Counted from the stretch's first letter, positions 42,892-52,266 are shown. The stretch is 64,000 nucleotides of DNA from Gemmatimonadetes bacterium T265 (GCA_019973575.1 BPUI01000002.1:1302001-1366000), one strand, 5' to 3'. Numbers and translations are program-made. The notes: generated from the letters alone by a model not told the origin.

Positions 42892-45207
42892 GTGGCCGTC
42901 CCGAAGACGACGCTGCCCGCCCCGATCGCCGCGACCGGCACGACGACCATCAACCGGTGGGTCGTCGGGGACGAGTACGTCCGCGCCCTGCAGGACCTGC
43001 AGCAGCGCATGCGCGTCTACACCCGCATGCGTCGGGGCGACGGCGCGGTCCACACGTCCCTCCTCGCCGTCGAGAAGCCGATCCTCGGCGCGCGCTGGAC
43101 CGTCGACGGCGACGACGCGATCGCCGAGGCCTGCCGCGCCGAGCTGTTCGACACCGAGAGCGGCGACCCGTGGGATCCGCCCCTGCTCGAGCTGCTCCTG
43201 CAGCACCTGCTCGGCTTTCTCCAGTACGGCTTCGCGGCCGCCGAACCGCAGTGGACCCTGGGCGACGACGGGCGGGTGCACTGCCGCCGCCTGACGCTCA
43301 TCCGGCAGGAGAGCGTGCACACGTTCGAGCTGAACCCGGACGGCTCGCTCCGCTTCCTCAAGCAGTGGACGCAGCAGCTCGACCACGGCTGGGTCGAGCT
43401 CGACGTGCCGGCCGAGGGGCTCCTGCTCGCGGTGCACGCCCGGGACGGCGCCGACTACTCCGGCGTCGCGCTCATCCGGGCCGCCTACCGCGCGTGGCTC
43501 GAGCGCGACACGATCCGGAAGACACGGGTCTGGCACCACGACCGCTTCGGCGCGGGGACGCCGGTCGCCGAGTACCCGCCCAACGCCGGCGACGACGAGA
43601 AGCGCGAGATCGACCAGGCGCTCGAGGACTTCCGCGCCGGCGCCCGGACCTACCTCGCGCTCCCGAGCGGCACGAAGGTGCAGATCGTCGGCGGCCAGGT
43701 CACGGGCGACGTCGTCCCCGAACTCGCCTCGCTCGCGGCCGAGATCGCGAAGGTCACGCTCTCGCAGATCACCGAGTTAGGCACGAGCGGCAACAGCGGC
43801 AGCCGCGCGCTCTCGGCCAGCTTCGCCTACGTCCTCCGGAGCGCGTTGCAGGGGTACGCGGAGTACCTCGCGGCCGTGATCCGCCGACAGCTGCTGACGC
43901 CGTTCGTGCGGTGGAACTTCGGCGAGGCGGCGACCGTGCCCACGCTCAGCGTCCGCGTGTCGCTCGCCGGCGTGCAGGAGCTGCTCGATGCGATCGTGCT
44001 CGCCGTCGAGGCGGGCGTCGCGCTGCAGCCCGAAGACATCGCGCAGCTCCGGGATGAGATGGAGTTGCCCGAGATCGCGTTCGACGAGTTGAAGACGCGC
44101 ATCGCCGACGCGCAGGCCAAGGCCGACGCGGCCGCCGCGACGAGCGCCGCGAACCCACTGCAGGGCGCCGCGCGCGACCTCGCGAAGAAGCCGCCGACGG
44201 GCACCGTGCGGCGCCCGAAGGTGCCGCAACCGAACGCGGCGGGTGGCGCGGCGGCGCTCGCCGACGCGGCCGACGCGATCATGCTCGACGCGCCGGCGCA
44301 GCCGTCCGCGCTCGCCACCGCGCCCGACTATCTCGGTCGCCTGCGGCCCGCGCACGTGGTCGCGCTCGAGGACGCGGTGTTGAAGCCGGCGACGGTCGGC
44401 CCGCTGCTCGACCGCGAGGCGTTGCGGGCCGGAGCGGACGCGCACGACGTGCTCCGCGCGATCGACCGCGCGCTCGTCGACCGCGTGCGCGCGCTGGCCG
44501 CCGACCCCGCCGCGCTCCCCGGCAAGGTCGGGAGCCTCACCGCGCCGGCCGACCTCACCGACCGGCTGACGGCGGTTCTCACCGCGGCCGCCGCCCGCGC
44601 GGACGCGTTAGGCGGCGAGACGGTGCGCGCGGAGCTGGGGCGGCAGGGGCTCGACACGACGGCCGCCGACGCGACGACGCTGGCCGACCGGGTCGCGGCG
44701 CGGGTGCGCGCGGTGCTCTTCGCCGACCCGGCCAAGTACGGCGGCCTCCGGCGCCTGCTCCGCGCGCTCGTCGCGCTCTACGCCGCGCGCGAGGTGCAGC
44801 AGCGCGAGACCGCCGCGCAGCAAGCCGCACTGGCCGCGGTCGTCGGCGCCGCGAGCGCCCCGGACGACGACCCCGCGATCGTCGGGCGCATCGGGCAGGC
44901 GGTCGCCGACGTGCTCGCCGCGCGCTCGACGGCCGCGGTCGACGCGCGGCTGAGTGAGGTCATCAACGTCGCGTTCGGCCAGGGGCGAGCGCGCACCGCG
45001 CAGCTCTTCGGGCAGAGCATCGACCGCCAAGTGCGGAGCGAGGCGCTCGACGGCAACACCTGCGCATGGTGCGCCGCGCACGACGGCGACAACTACGCGT
45101 ACGGCGACCCCGAGGCGCCCGAGCTGCCCGATCCCGCGTGCGACGGCGGGTTTCGGTGCCGGGGCGTCTGGATTTTCACCCTCACGCCGCAGGCGGCCTC
45201 CCGATGA
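42892..45207 (+). CDS. Portal protein (Mu gp29/DUF935-like) fused to a MuF-like head morphogenesis domain
   Basis: A 771-residue protein. Residues 1-420 match the DUF935/Mu gp29 portal family (NRWVVGDEYVRALQDLQQRMRVYTRMRRGDGAVHTSLLAV and GSRALSASFAYVLRSALQGYAEYLAAVIRRQLLTPF segments). Residues about 640-765 resemble the Mu F minor head protein (FGQSIDRQVRSEALDGNTCAWCAAHDGDNY with further Cys in DPACDGGFRCRG). These are usually two genes. The Ala-rich middle links them. The portal forms the DNA channel; MuF is a minor internal head protein. GTG 42892 follows the terminator. Confidence 0.85.
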   Translation: MAVPKTTLPAPIAATGTTTINRWVVGDEYVRALQDLQQRMRVYTRMRRGDGAVHTSLLAVEKPILGARWTVDGDDAIAEACRAELFDTESGDPWDPPLLELLLQHLLGFLQYGFAAAEPQWTLGDDGRVHCRRLTLIRQESVHTFELNPDGSLRFLKQWTQQLDHGWVELDVPAEGLLLAVHARDGADYSGVALIRAAYRAWLERDTIRKTRVWHHDRFGAGTPVAEYPPNAGDDEKREIDQALEDFRAGARTYLALPSGTKVQIVGGQVTGDVVPELASLAAEIAKVTLSQITELGTSGNSGSRALSASFAYVLRSALQGYAEYLAAVIRRQLLTPFVRWNFGEAATVPTLSVRVSLAGVQELLDAIVLAVEAGVALQPEDIAQLRDEMELPEIAFDELKTRIADAQAKADAAAATSAANPLQGAARDLAKKPPTGTVRRPKVPQPNAAGGAAALADAADAIMLDAPAQPSALATAPDYLGRLRPAHVVALEDAVLKPATVGPLLDREALRAGADAHDVLRAIDRALVDRVRALAADPAALPGKVGSLTAPADLTDRLTAVLTAAAARADALGGETVRAELGRQGLDTTAADATTLADRVAARVRAVLFADPAKYGGLRRLLRALVALYAAREVQQRETAAQQAALAAVVGAASAPDDDPAIVGRIGQAVADVLAARSTAAVDARLSEVINVAFGQGRARTAQLFGQSIDRQVRSEALDGNTCAWCAAHDGDNYAYGDPEAPELPDPACDGGFRCRGVWIFTLTPQAASR

Positions 45208-46430
45208 CCGCGACGACGCTGCTCACGCCGAACCTCCCGCGGGCCGGCTACTTCAACGCCGGCCCCGCCACGCTCACGCCCGGGCGCGCGGTGGTGCGCG
45301 GGGCGATGCAGGGGAGCGTGGCGCTCGCGGGCGCCGGGGCCCGCGCGTTCGGCGTCGTCGCGGCCGAGCAGCAGGCCGAGCCCGGCGCGGTGGTGAGCGT
45401 GCACGTCGGCTTCGGCGGGGTCTGCTACGTCGAACTCGGCGCGCCGTGCGGCGTGGGCGACCCACTCGTGCCCGACGCCGCGGGCCGGTGGGTCGCGGCG
45501 TCCGCGGGACAGCCCGTGCAGGCCACGGCGGTCGGGCGCGGCGTGGTCGGCGACCTCGTGCTCGCGGTCCGGCACGAGGGGACGGAGGTCGACCCCGCGA
45601 GCGGCGGCGGCAGCACCGGCAGCACGGGCGGCAGCACGGGGAATAGCGGCGCGAGCACCGGGACGCCTACGCGGCCCGACCCGTTCGCGCTGCCCGCGCC
45701 CGCGCATCCGTCCGTCTTTGCGCTCCCGTTCGACGACGACCTCGGGGCGTACGACGACGCTTCGTTCGCAGCAAGTCCGGTGTGGGGCCACTACAGTAAT
45801 GCCCCCGTGTTTGTCGGCGGCTACTGCTGCGCGCCGACGCCGGGGACGGGCGATCCCGCGGCATCCGCGGTACCGCACGTGTACCCGCCTACCGGGGTCT
45901 GGCCGGACCGGGTGTGGATGGCCACGCGCGCGCGCGTGGCGATCAGCGGAGACCCCGCGGGGGCCGATGCCGGATCCACGGTGGAACAGGCAGTGCCCTT
46001 TCCGCAAGTCAGCGATAGCCCGGACGAGAACGAATCAACGTTCGTGTACGCCAGGGACGGTCGGTTCACGGCGGGGTATTACGACGCGGACGGGGATGGC
46101 CTGTATCCCGACACGGCGCGGCCCTACCCGGCCGTCCTGCTCACCGGCGGGGGCGTTGTTGACGCCGTGCTCTACTACGATCGCGCGGTCGGACGGCTCG
46201 TCCACTGGCTGTCGGTCGCCGGCTCGGCGTGGGTGTTCGCGGGCGACGTGACAGCCCCGAAACTGGCGCGCGCCACCATCGGAGAACTCATCCTCACCGC
46301 GCGCAACAACACCGTCGCCGCCGGCACCCTGCCGCTCGTGGTCGACCTCGGTCGCGTCCGCTTCGTCGCCGGCGACCTCGCGTCAGACCCGTTCGGCTTC
46401 GGGCCGGCCGGGCTGCTGCCCGGTGCCTAA
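45204..46430 (+). CDS. Decoration-like protein with large C-terminal extension
   Basis: A 408-residue protein. Residues 1-120 parallel the whole product of the 47610 gene (GVVAAEQQAEPGAVVSVHVGFGGVCYVELGAPC; AAGRWVAASAGQPVQA; LVLAVRHEG), a DUF2190-like capsid cement fold. A Gly/Ser/Thr linker (residues about 133-157) leads to a roughly 250-residue domain rich in aromatic residues and beta strands, maybe surface-exposed on the capsid. It is likely to decorate the head. The ATG overlaps the portal stop. Confidence 0.65.
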   Translation: MTATTLLTPNLPRAGYFNAGPATLTPGRAVVRGAMQGSVALAGAGARAFGVVAAEQQAEPGAVVSVHVGFGGVCYVELGAPCGVGDPLVPDAAGRWVAASAGQPVQATAVGRGVVGDLVLAVRHEGTEVDPASGGGSTGSTGGSTGNSGASTGTPTRPDPFALPAPAHPSVFALPFDDDLGAYDDASFAASPVWGHYSNAPVFVGGYCCAPTPGTGDPAASAVPHVYPPTGVWPDRVWMATRARVAISGDPAGADAGSTVEQAVPFPQVSDSPDENESTFVYARDGRFTAGYYDADGDGLYPDTARPYPAVLLTGGGVVDAVLYYDRAVGRLVHWLSVAGSAWVFAGDVTAPKLARATIGELILTARNNTVAAGTLPLVVDLGRVRFVAGDLASDPFGFGPAGLLPGA

Positions 46431-47607
46431 CGCGATGCCGACCGCGACGGCGCCGACGCGCGCCCCCCTCCGCCTCGCCTACGCGAGCGCGATCGCGCTC
46501 GCCGACGGGAGGCCCGCCGCGTGGCAGCAGATCCTCTGCGCCGGCACGTGGCAGCACCCGAGCTACGGGACGCTCGCCATCACGCCCGGCGACCTCGCCG
46601 AGTTGAAGGCGAACTTCGACGCCGGCGTCCGCGCGTTCGTGTACGCCGACTACGACCACGGGATTGCGAGCCCGAAAGGCGACGGCAACGCGATCGCCGC
46701 CGGCGAGGTCAAGGCCGTGGACCTTCGCGGCAACGGCCGGGAGCTGTGGGCGCTGTACGAGCCCACGCAACGCGCCGCCGACAAGATCGCCGCCGGCGAG
46801 TACCGCTTCACGAGCGCCGACTTCGAGACCGGCTACGTCGACCGCCGCACGGGCAAGCCCGTGGGCAAGGTGCTCCGCGGCTTCGCGCTCACGAACCGGC
46901 CGTTCGTCGAAGGCATGGCGCCGTTGACGCTGTCGGAAATCCCCGCCCTCCTCGACGCGGCGGCACCGGGGGCCGCCCTCCTCTGCGCCGAGTACCCGAA
47001 CGAGGCTGCGGCCTCCGGAGTCCCGATGTCCGTCAAGACGAAGCTCCAGCTCGCGGAGTCCGCGAGCGACGCCGACGTCGAGACCGCGGTCGACACGCTG
47101 CTCTCCGAGCGGCAGGCCGCGGCCCCGACCACCACCGCGCTCGGCGAGATGCGCACCGCCCTGCAGCTCAGCGACGACGCCCCCGCGGCCGACGTCGTGG
47201 CCCGCGTGCGCACGCTCGCCGACGAGAACGCCGCGCTCACCAAGACGAAGCGCGAGGGCGAGGCCGACCGGCTCCTCGACGACGCGGTGCGCGGCGGGAA
47301 GCTGACGCCCGCGGAAAAGCCGCACTGGCGCACGCAGCTCCTGCACGACGTGCCGGCGGTCGCGGACGGCGCGAAGACCCTGCTCGCGCAGATGCCGAAG
47401 CGCGTTCCGGTCGGCACCCGCACCGCGGACGCGACGAGCACGCAGGCGAAGCCGAGCGGCGAGCAGCTGCTCGACGACACGATCAAGGACCTCCAGAAGG
47501 CCGACCCGACGCTCACCTACGGCGCCGCGCTCGTCGCCGCCGAGCGGCAGCTCACCGCCGCGGGCACTCCGCCCAAGACCTCCCCAGCCGACGACGAGGC
47601 CGTCTAA
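46423..47607 (+). CDS. Mu-I-like prohead protease and scaffold
   Basis: A 394-residue protein. The N-terminal half matches phage Mu I protease (AWQQILCAGTWQHPSYGTLAITPGDLAELKANFDAGVR, FVYADYDHG, FTSADFETGY, RGFALTNRPFVEGM). The C-terminal half (residues about 200-394) is helical and charged, as in scaffolding proteins. Mu I is autoprocessed to give the scaffold. A start at ATG 46435 is equally possible. It overlaps the preceding gene by a few bases. Confidence 0.88.
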   Translation: MPNAMPTATAPTRAPLRLAYASAIALADGRPAAWQQILCAGTWQHPSYGTLAITPGDLAELKANFDAGVRAFVYADYDHGIASPKGDGNAIAAGEVKAVDLRGNGRELWALYEPTQRAADKIAAGEYRFTSADFETGYVDRRTGKPVGKVLRGFALTNRPFVEGMAPLTLSEIPALLDAAAPGAALLCAEYPNEAAASGVPMSVKTKLQLAESASDADVETAVDTLLSERQAAAPTTTALGEMRTALQLSDDAPAADVVARVRTLADENAALTKTKREGEADRLLDDAVRGGKLTPAEKPHWRTQLLHDVPAVADGAKTLLAQMPKRVPVGTRTADATSTQAKPSGEQLLDDTIKDLQKADPTLTYGAALVAAERQLTAAGTPPKTSPADDEAV

Positions 47608-47609
47608 CG

Positions 47610-48011
47610 ATGCCGAGCAACAAGCAGGTCAGCCCCACGCTCGAGAAGAAGGGCTTCGTCAACGAAGACGCGGCCGTGCTCCTCCCCGGGCTCGCCGTGA
47701 AGTACGGCCAGGCGGAACACGGCTGCGCGCGCGTCGCGGCCGCGAACGGCCGCGCGATGGGCGTCGTCGCGCTCGACCAGGCCCAGGGCCAGGGCGACAT
47801 GACGGCCGTGCACATCGGCTTCGGCGAGGCGTGCTACGTCCGCGCCGGCGCCGCGTTCGCGTACGGCGCCTACCTCACGACGGACGCGACCGGCCGCTGG
47901 GTCACCGCGGCGAGCGGCCAGCTCGTGCAAGCCGAGTCCCTCGGTGCCGCGGCGGCGATCGACGACCTCGTCGGCGCGATCCGGCACTCCGGCCTCTCCG
48001 TGGCGCCGTAA
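47610..48011 (+). CDS. Capsid decoration protein (DUF2190-like)
   Basis: A 133-residue protein with the DUF2190 pattern: LPGLAVKYGQAEHG, VVALDQAQGQGDMTAVHIGFGEACYVRAGAA, TTDATGRWVTAAS and GLSVAP at the end. It is similar to the N-terminal part of the protein at 45204, so one is probably a duplicate of the other. Cement proteins stabilise the expanded capsid. Its position before the major capsid gene supports this. Confidence 0.8.
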   Translation: MPSNKQVSPTLEKKGFVNEDAAVLLPGLAVKYGQAEHGCARVAAANGRAMGVVALDQAQGQGDMTAVHIGFGEACYVRAGAAFAYGAYLTTDATGRWVTAASGQLVQAESLGAAAAIDDLVGAIRHSGLSVAP

Positions 48012-48054
48012 CGGCCGCCCCTCCCCTCCCTTCCCTCCCCAGGAGTCCGCGGCC

Positions 48055-49032
48055 ATGCCCGCCCCGAATCAACTCAAGGTGAACACTCGGCTGACCAACG
48101 TCAGCGTCGGGTACAAGAACGACGGCTACATCGCCGACGAGGTCTCGCCCCTGCTGCCCGTGCCGAAGCAGGCCGGCCTCATCCTCGAGGCCGACAAGTC
48201 CATGCTCCAGGCCGACGACCAGGGCGACGACACGATCGGCATGGGCGAGGAGCCCGGCATCCTCAAGACCGAGATCCGGGACCGCACGTACAGCACGCGC
48301 GAGCGCGCGCGCGGCGTGACCGTGCACGACGACGAGGTCGACGCCGACAACGCCGAGGAGGCGCCGTACGAGGTCAAGGTCCAGAAGACCGAGGCGGCGA
48401 CCGAGCGGCTCGTCCTCAACCGCGAGCTCCGGGTCGCGATGGGCGCGCGCGCGGCGGGGATCCCGCAGTCGAGCCCCACCACCAAGTGGGACCAGGCGGG
48501 CGACGTGCTCGGCGACGTGACGCCGGCGAAGCTCGCGATCAAGAACGCGATCGGCGTCCCGCCCAACTACGCGGTCGTGCCGTGGGAGGTCGTCGAGCTG
48601 CTCAAGCAGAATCCGTCGCTCGCGAAGTTCTTCTCCGGCGGCGCGACGACGAGCACGCTCGCCGTGCTCACGTCGGGCGTGCTCTCCGCCATCTTCGGCG
48701 TGCCCAACATCCTCGTGCCGCGCGCGGGGCAGCTGACGGGCAACATGACCGCCGGCTTCAAGAGCGGCAGCACGACGAGCGTCTGGGGCGACAACGTGAC
48801 CCTGTTCTACCGCCCGCCCGTCCCGGCGCGGCAGATGGTGGCCGCGTTCTACACCTATGTGTGGAAGAACGCCTTCCGCGGCGCGGCGACTAACGCGAAG
48901 GGCCTCGTGGTCACCGAGAACTACGAGGCGCGGCAGCGCACGCTCTACATCGACGCGCGCCGGTACAGCGACGAGCAGACGCTCATCAGCGAGGCCGCGT
49001 ACACCCTCACCAACGTGCTCGCCAGCATCTAA
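48055..49032 (+). CDS. Major capsid protein
   Basis: A 325-residue protein. The N-terminal LTNVSVGYKNDGYIADEVSPLLPVPKQAG and the C-terminal FRGAATNAKGLVVTENYEARQRTLYIDARRYSD segments are characteristic of Mu-like and related HK97-fold major capsids. AGGAG lies 9 bases before ATG 48055, the clearest ribosome-binding site in the prophage, as expected for the most abundant structural protein. Confidence 0.9.
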   Translation: MPAPNQLKVNTRLTNVSVGYKNDGYIADEVSPLLPVPKQAGLILEADKSMLQADDQGDDTIGMGEEPGILKTEIRDRTYSTRERARGVTVHDDEVDADNAEEAPYEVKVQKTEAATERLVLNRELRVAMGARAAGIPQSSPTTKWDQAGDVLGDVTPAKLAIKNAIGVPPNYAVVPWEVVELLKQNPSLAKFFSGGATTSTLAVLTSGVLSAIFGVPNILVPRAGQLTGNMTAGFKSGSTTSVWGDNVTLFYRPPVPARQMVAAFYTYVWKNAFRGAATNAKGLVVTENYEARQRTLYIDARRYSDEQTLISEAAYTLTNVLASI

Positions 49033-49103
49033 GGCGAGCGGCGGCGACGCGCGCGGCCGCCACCCCGGCGCCGCGCGCCCGCCGTCCCGACGGGAGATCC
49101 GCC

Positions 49104-49283
49104 ATGAAGCTGACCGCCAAGACGCGCCTGCTGCACCGAGAGAAGGCCGACGAGATGCCGGTCCACGTCGAGATCGGCGAGACGTTCGAGTGCGACGCCA
49201 AGCGCGCCAAGGTGCTCGTCGACCAGGGCGAGGCCGAGGAAGTCGCGAAGGCCCCGAAGCCCGACACGCCCCCCGCCACCTGA
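49104..49283 (+). CDS. Small phage protein after the capsid gene
   Basis: A 59-residue protein, MKLTAKTRLLHREKADEMPV at the start and then VEIGETFECDAKRAKVLVDQGEAEEVA. Such short, acidic proteins with an ExFExDxxxAxxLvxxGxAe pattern are common after phage capsid genes, with unknown function. GGAG lies about 8 bases upstream of the ATG. It is supported by position and pattern. Confidence 0.7.
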   Translation: MKLTAKTRLLHREKADEMPVHVEIGETFECDAKRAKVLVDQGEAEEVAKAPKPDTPPAT

Positions 49284-49291
49284 GCCCCCCG

Positions 49292-49636
49292 ATGGACACC
49301 AACATCGTCGACCCCGTCGCCGCGCCGGCCGCCCCCGCGCCGGCCGCGGCCGCCGCCCCGGCCCCCGCCATCGCCCCCGAGGTCGCCGCGATCGAGCAGG
49401 CGATCGAGACGGCCGTCGCCCACGGCGCCGCGCACGTCGAGCAGCAGCTCGCCCAGCACGCGCCCGCCGAGGTCGCAATCGGGGGCACCGTCGCCGTGGA
49501 GGCGGTCGCGCACGCCACCGAGCGGTGGATCCACGCGGGCGTGCAGATGGCCGCGGGCGCGGTCGCGCACGTCACCCTCGACACGGCCGCCACCCTCGTG
49601 AAGCGCGGGCTCGCGAAGCTCCGCGCGGCGGTCTAA
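49292..49636 (+). CDS. Ala-rich small phage protein
   Basis: A 114-residue protein: an Ala-Pro-rich N-terminus (residues 10-30), then a helical segment (VAAIEQAIETAVAHGAAHVEQQLAQHAP) and a hydrophobic to amphipathic C-terminus (AVAHATERWIHAGVQMAAGAVAHVTLDTAATLVKRGL). A holin-like role is conceivable but its position inside the head-tail block argues for a structural or connector role. No family is recognised. Confidence 0.55.
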   Translation: MDTNIVDPVAAPAAPAPAAAAAPAPAIAPEVAAIEQAIETAVAHGAAHVEQQLAQHAPAEVAIGGTVAVEAVAHATERWIHAGVQMAAGAVAHVTLDTAATLVKRGLAKLRAAV

Positions 49637-49664
49637 CGCCGCGCCCGCGCCCGGACCCCGCGTC

Positions 49665-50129
49665 ATGCCCACGGTCTACGCCGCGCCCGCGGACGTCGCG
49701 CGCGAGCTCGTCGCGCTGCTGCCGGCCGGCTTCCCGGTCGAGCCGGCCGCGGGCGACAGCACGCCCAGCGTCGCCGACGTCGTGGCCGAGATCCAGAGCG
49801 TGACGACGGGGCTCCGGGTGCGCGTGGTGCGCGCGCTCGGCGCCGAACCGCAGTGGACCGACGACGCGGCCGCGCTCCTCACGCGGGGCGTCGTCCACAA
49901 GGTCTGCGCGTGGGTGCTCCGGCGCGTCACGACCGGCATGGCCGTCGTCGACGTCGTCAAGCTCACGCAGCCCTACGAGGACGTCTACCGCGACGTGCTC
50001 AGCGAAATCCAGCTCCTGCCGGACCTCTTCCGCGCGACGACCGTCCCGGAGCACCGCGTCGGGCGCCCCGCGGCGCCCCGGTGCCCCGTGCTCGGCGACG
50101 ACGCGGTCGGGCGGACCGACACGTACTGA
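49665..50129 (+). CDS. Head-tail connector, DUF1320/gp36-like
   Basis: A 154-residue protein. The helical core (VADVVAEIQSVTTGLRVRVVRAL, ALLTRGVVHKVCAWVLRRVTTGMAVVDVVKLTQPYEDVYRDVLSEI) resembles the Mu gp36/DUF1320 adaptors. It follows the capsid and precedes a gpG-like protein, as in Mu-type head clusters. A role in joining the head to the tail is inferred. Confidence 0.6.
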   Translation: MPTVYAAPADVARELVALLPAGFPVEPAAGDSTPSVADVVAEIQSVTTGLRVRVVRALGAEPQWTDDAAALLTRGVVHKVCAWVLRRVTTGMAVVDVVKLTQPYEDVYRDVLSEIQLLPDLFRATTVPEHRVGRPAAPRCPVLGDDAVGRTDTY

Positions 50130-50142
50130 CGCGGCCGCCCCG

Positions 50143-50751
50143 ATGCCCGGGTTCTTCCACCTCCGCTTCCGCGCCGATGGACTCGCCGAAGTCCGCGACG
50201 TCGCGCTGACCGCGCGGCAGCGCGTCGCGGACCTCCGGCCCGCGTTCGCCGTCGTGGCCGAGAACCTCCGCGCCTACCAGCGCCGAGTGTTCGACACCGA
50301 GGGCGCGGCGCTCGGCTCGCCGTGGGCGCCGCTCGCGGCCCGCACGGTGGCCGCCCGCACGCACGGCTGGGGACACTACCGCCTCGCCTCGACCGAGGGC
50401 CCCGCGCGCCGCGTCCTGCACTGGACGCACGGCCTCCGCGAGTCGCTCACCGCCGACGGCGCCGACGGCGCGATCGCGAGCATCAGCGCGACGACCCTCC
50501 TCTTCGGGACCGCGGTCCCGTACGCGGCCGCGGCCAACGCGCGCCGCCGCTTCTTCGACTTCCCCGAAGCGGTGCAGGTGACCGCGATGGTGCAGCCGGT
50601 GCAGCGGTACCTGCTCGGCGAGGACCCGCGTACGGGCCAGGGCCGGCGGCGCTCGCGCCGCGTCGGCAGTCCGATCGCGGACGTCGGCGGGACCGTCGTC
50701 GGCGTCCTCCGCCAGGCGCTGCCCGACCCCCTGAGCGAGGCGGCCGACTGA
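50143..50751 (+). CDS. Virion morphogenesis protein (Mu gpG-like)
   Basis: A 202-residue protein. The N-terminus (LRPAFAVVAENLRAYQRRVFDTEGAALGSPWAPLAARTVAAR) and LHWTHGLRESLT and GTAVPYAAAAN segments are typical of phage virion morphogenesis/tail completion proteins related to gpG of Mu. It overlaps the next gene by one base. Function is assembly of the head-tail interface. Confidence 0.75.
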   Translation: MPGFFHLRFRADGLAEVRDVALTARQRVADLRPAFAVVAENLRAYQRRVFDTEGAALGSPWAPLAARTVAARTHGWGHYRLASTEGPARRVLHWTHGLRESLTADGADGAIASISATTLLFGTAVPYAAAANARRRFFDFPEAVQVTAMVQPVQRYLLGEDPRTGQGRRRSRRVGSPIADVGGTVVGVLRQALPDPLSEAAD

Positions 50752-51326
50752 TGGGCATCGCGCGCGTACTCGAGGAGCTGCGCGAGGCGTCGGCCACGCT
50801 CCCGGACTACGTCCGCGGCGCGGCCGACGCCGCGGGCGTCGCGCTCGTCGACCGGGTGGCCGTCTACGACTGGTGGAAGACCGAGGCCGAGATGGCCCGC
50901 ACGGTGTTCCCCGCGCTCGCCTTCACGTGGGACGGCACGACGACGCGCGCGCGGCGTGCGCCGGCGGGTCGGCGGAGCGTGCACCGGATCACCGCGTCCT
51001 ACGCCTACCGCTCGGCGAACCTCGACGAGATCCAGCGGCACATCCTGCACGTGCCGGACGCGCTGCTCGCGTGGCTCGACGCGTTCCCGACCCAGAGCCG
51101 CGCGCCCGGCACCGGCCGGACCGTCGTCGCGGTGAACGTCGACGAGGCCGAGAAGGAGGTCGCCTACGAACTCACCCACGACGTGATGCCGCAGAAGGGC
51201 GGCGTCTTCGTCTGGAGCGCCGACGTCGCGCTCACCGTGCTCGCGTTCGACGCGGCCGCGATCCTCCCGCGCGCGCCCGACCCGGCGCCGCCGGCGGGCC
51301 TCACGCTCACCCCCGTCCCGGCCTAA
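50751..51326 (+). CDS. Probable tail completion/terminator protein
   Basis: A 191-residue protein with no firm family match. It lies where tail terminator or completion genes are found, between a gpG-like protein and the tail tube gene. It contains DEIQRHILHVPDALLAWLDAFP and a C-terminal VFVWSADVALTVLAFD strand. ATG 50751 overlaps the previous stop. Confidence 0.5.
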   Translation: MGIARVLEELREASATLPDYVRGAADAAGVALVDRVAVYDWWKTEAEMARTVFPALAFTWDGTTTRARRAPAGRRSVHRITASYAYRSANLDEIQRHILHVPDALLAWLDAFPTQSRAPGTGRTVVAVNVDEAEKEVAYELTHDVMPQKGGVFVWSADVALTVLAFDAAAILPRAPDPAPPAGLTLTPVPA

Positions 51327-51370
51327 CGGCCGGGCGTTCGCCCCACCGCTCCCCCACCCGGACCCGACCC

Positions 51371-52195
51371 ATGAAAGCGACGCCCTCCTCCGAACTGCTG
51401 GTGCTCGGCGCCGGCGAACTCCTGTTCGACCCGTTCACCGACGACGGCCTCTCGACCGGCTTCATCCACCTCGGCAACTGCGACAGCTTCTCGCTGACGA
51501 TCGCGACGACCGAGCTGGAGATGAAGAACTTCATGAACCGCCAGCGCGGCACGTACAAGAAGATCGTGAAGGAGACCGCGGTCACGGGCAAGATCGGCGC
51601 GATGGAGTTCGGCGTCGAGACGCTGGCGCTGGCCTACCTCGCCACGCAGGCGAAGACGGCGCAGGCGGGCGCGACGGTCACCGCCGAGGCGCTTACGCCC
51701 GCCGGCGGCGTGCTGCTCGGGCGCGCCTACAAGACCAAGCAGCGCGGCATCTCGGCCGTGACGGTCCACAAGGGCGCGACGGCGCTCGCGGCCTACAACG
51801 CGGCGACCGGCACGGGCGACTACAAGGTCCTCGACGCCCCGGGCGGGATGATCCAGATCCTGGACACGCCGAGCACGGCGGGGGTTGTCGACGGCGACGC
51901 GCTGACGGTCGACTACACCGCCGCGCCGCTCACCGGCGCGACCGCGCTCGACGTCCTGCACGGCGCGACCCGGCCGCAGCTGACGGGGACGCTCTTCTTC
52001 AAGAGCGACAACGTCACCGGCCCGAACTACGACGCGCAGGTCTGGCAGGCGACGCTCAAGCCGGACGGCGACCTCGGGCTCATCACCACCGAGTTCGCGA
52101 AGATGAACTTCGCGCTGACGGCGCTCGACGACTCCGCCGGCGCGCACGGCGGCTCCGTCGCGTCGCCGTTCTTCGACAAGGTCATCCGCGGGTAA
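51371..52195 (+). CDS. Major tail tube protein
   Basis: A 274-residue protein. The N-terminal LVLGAGELLFDPFTDDGLSTGFIHLGNCDSFSLTI segment followed by helical ELEMKNFMNRQRGTYKKIV and the C-terminal LTGTLFFKSDNVTGPNYDAQVWQATLKPDGDLGLIT are characteristic of tail tube proteins of Mu-like and related siphoviral tails. The position upstream of the chaperone and tape measure supports it. It forms the DNA conduit. Confidence 0.8.
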   Translation: MKATPSSELLVLGAGELLFDPFTDDGLSTGFIHLGNCDSFSLTIATTELEMKNFMNRQRGTYKKIVKETAVTGKIGAMEFGVETLALAYLATQAKTAQAGATVTAEALTPAGGVLLGRAYKTKQRGISAVTVHKGATALAAYNAATGTGDYKVLDAPGGMIQILDTPSTAGVVDGDALTVDYTAAPLTGATALDVLHGATRPQLTGTLFFKSDNVTGPNYDAQVWQATLKPDGDLGLITTEFAKMNFALTALDDSAGAHGGSVASPFFDKVIRG

Positions 52196-52266
52196 CGTTC
52201 TACGGCGCGCGGGCAGTACGTTAGGCACTCTCCCGCGCGTCGTCCTCGCTCCCACCCTCGCCGCCC

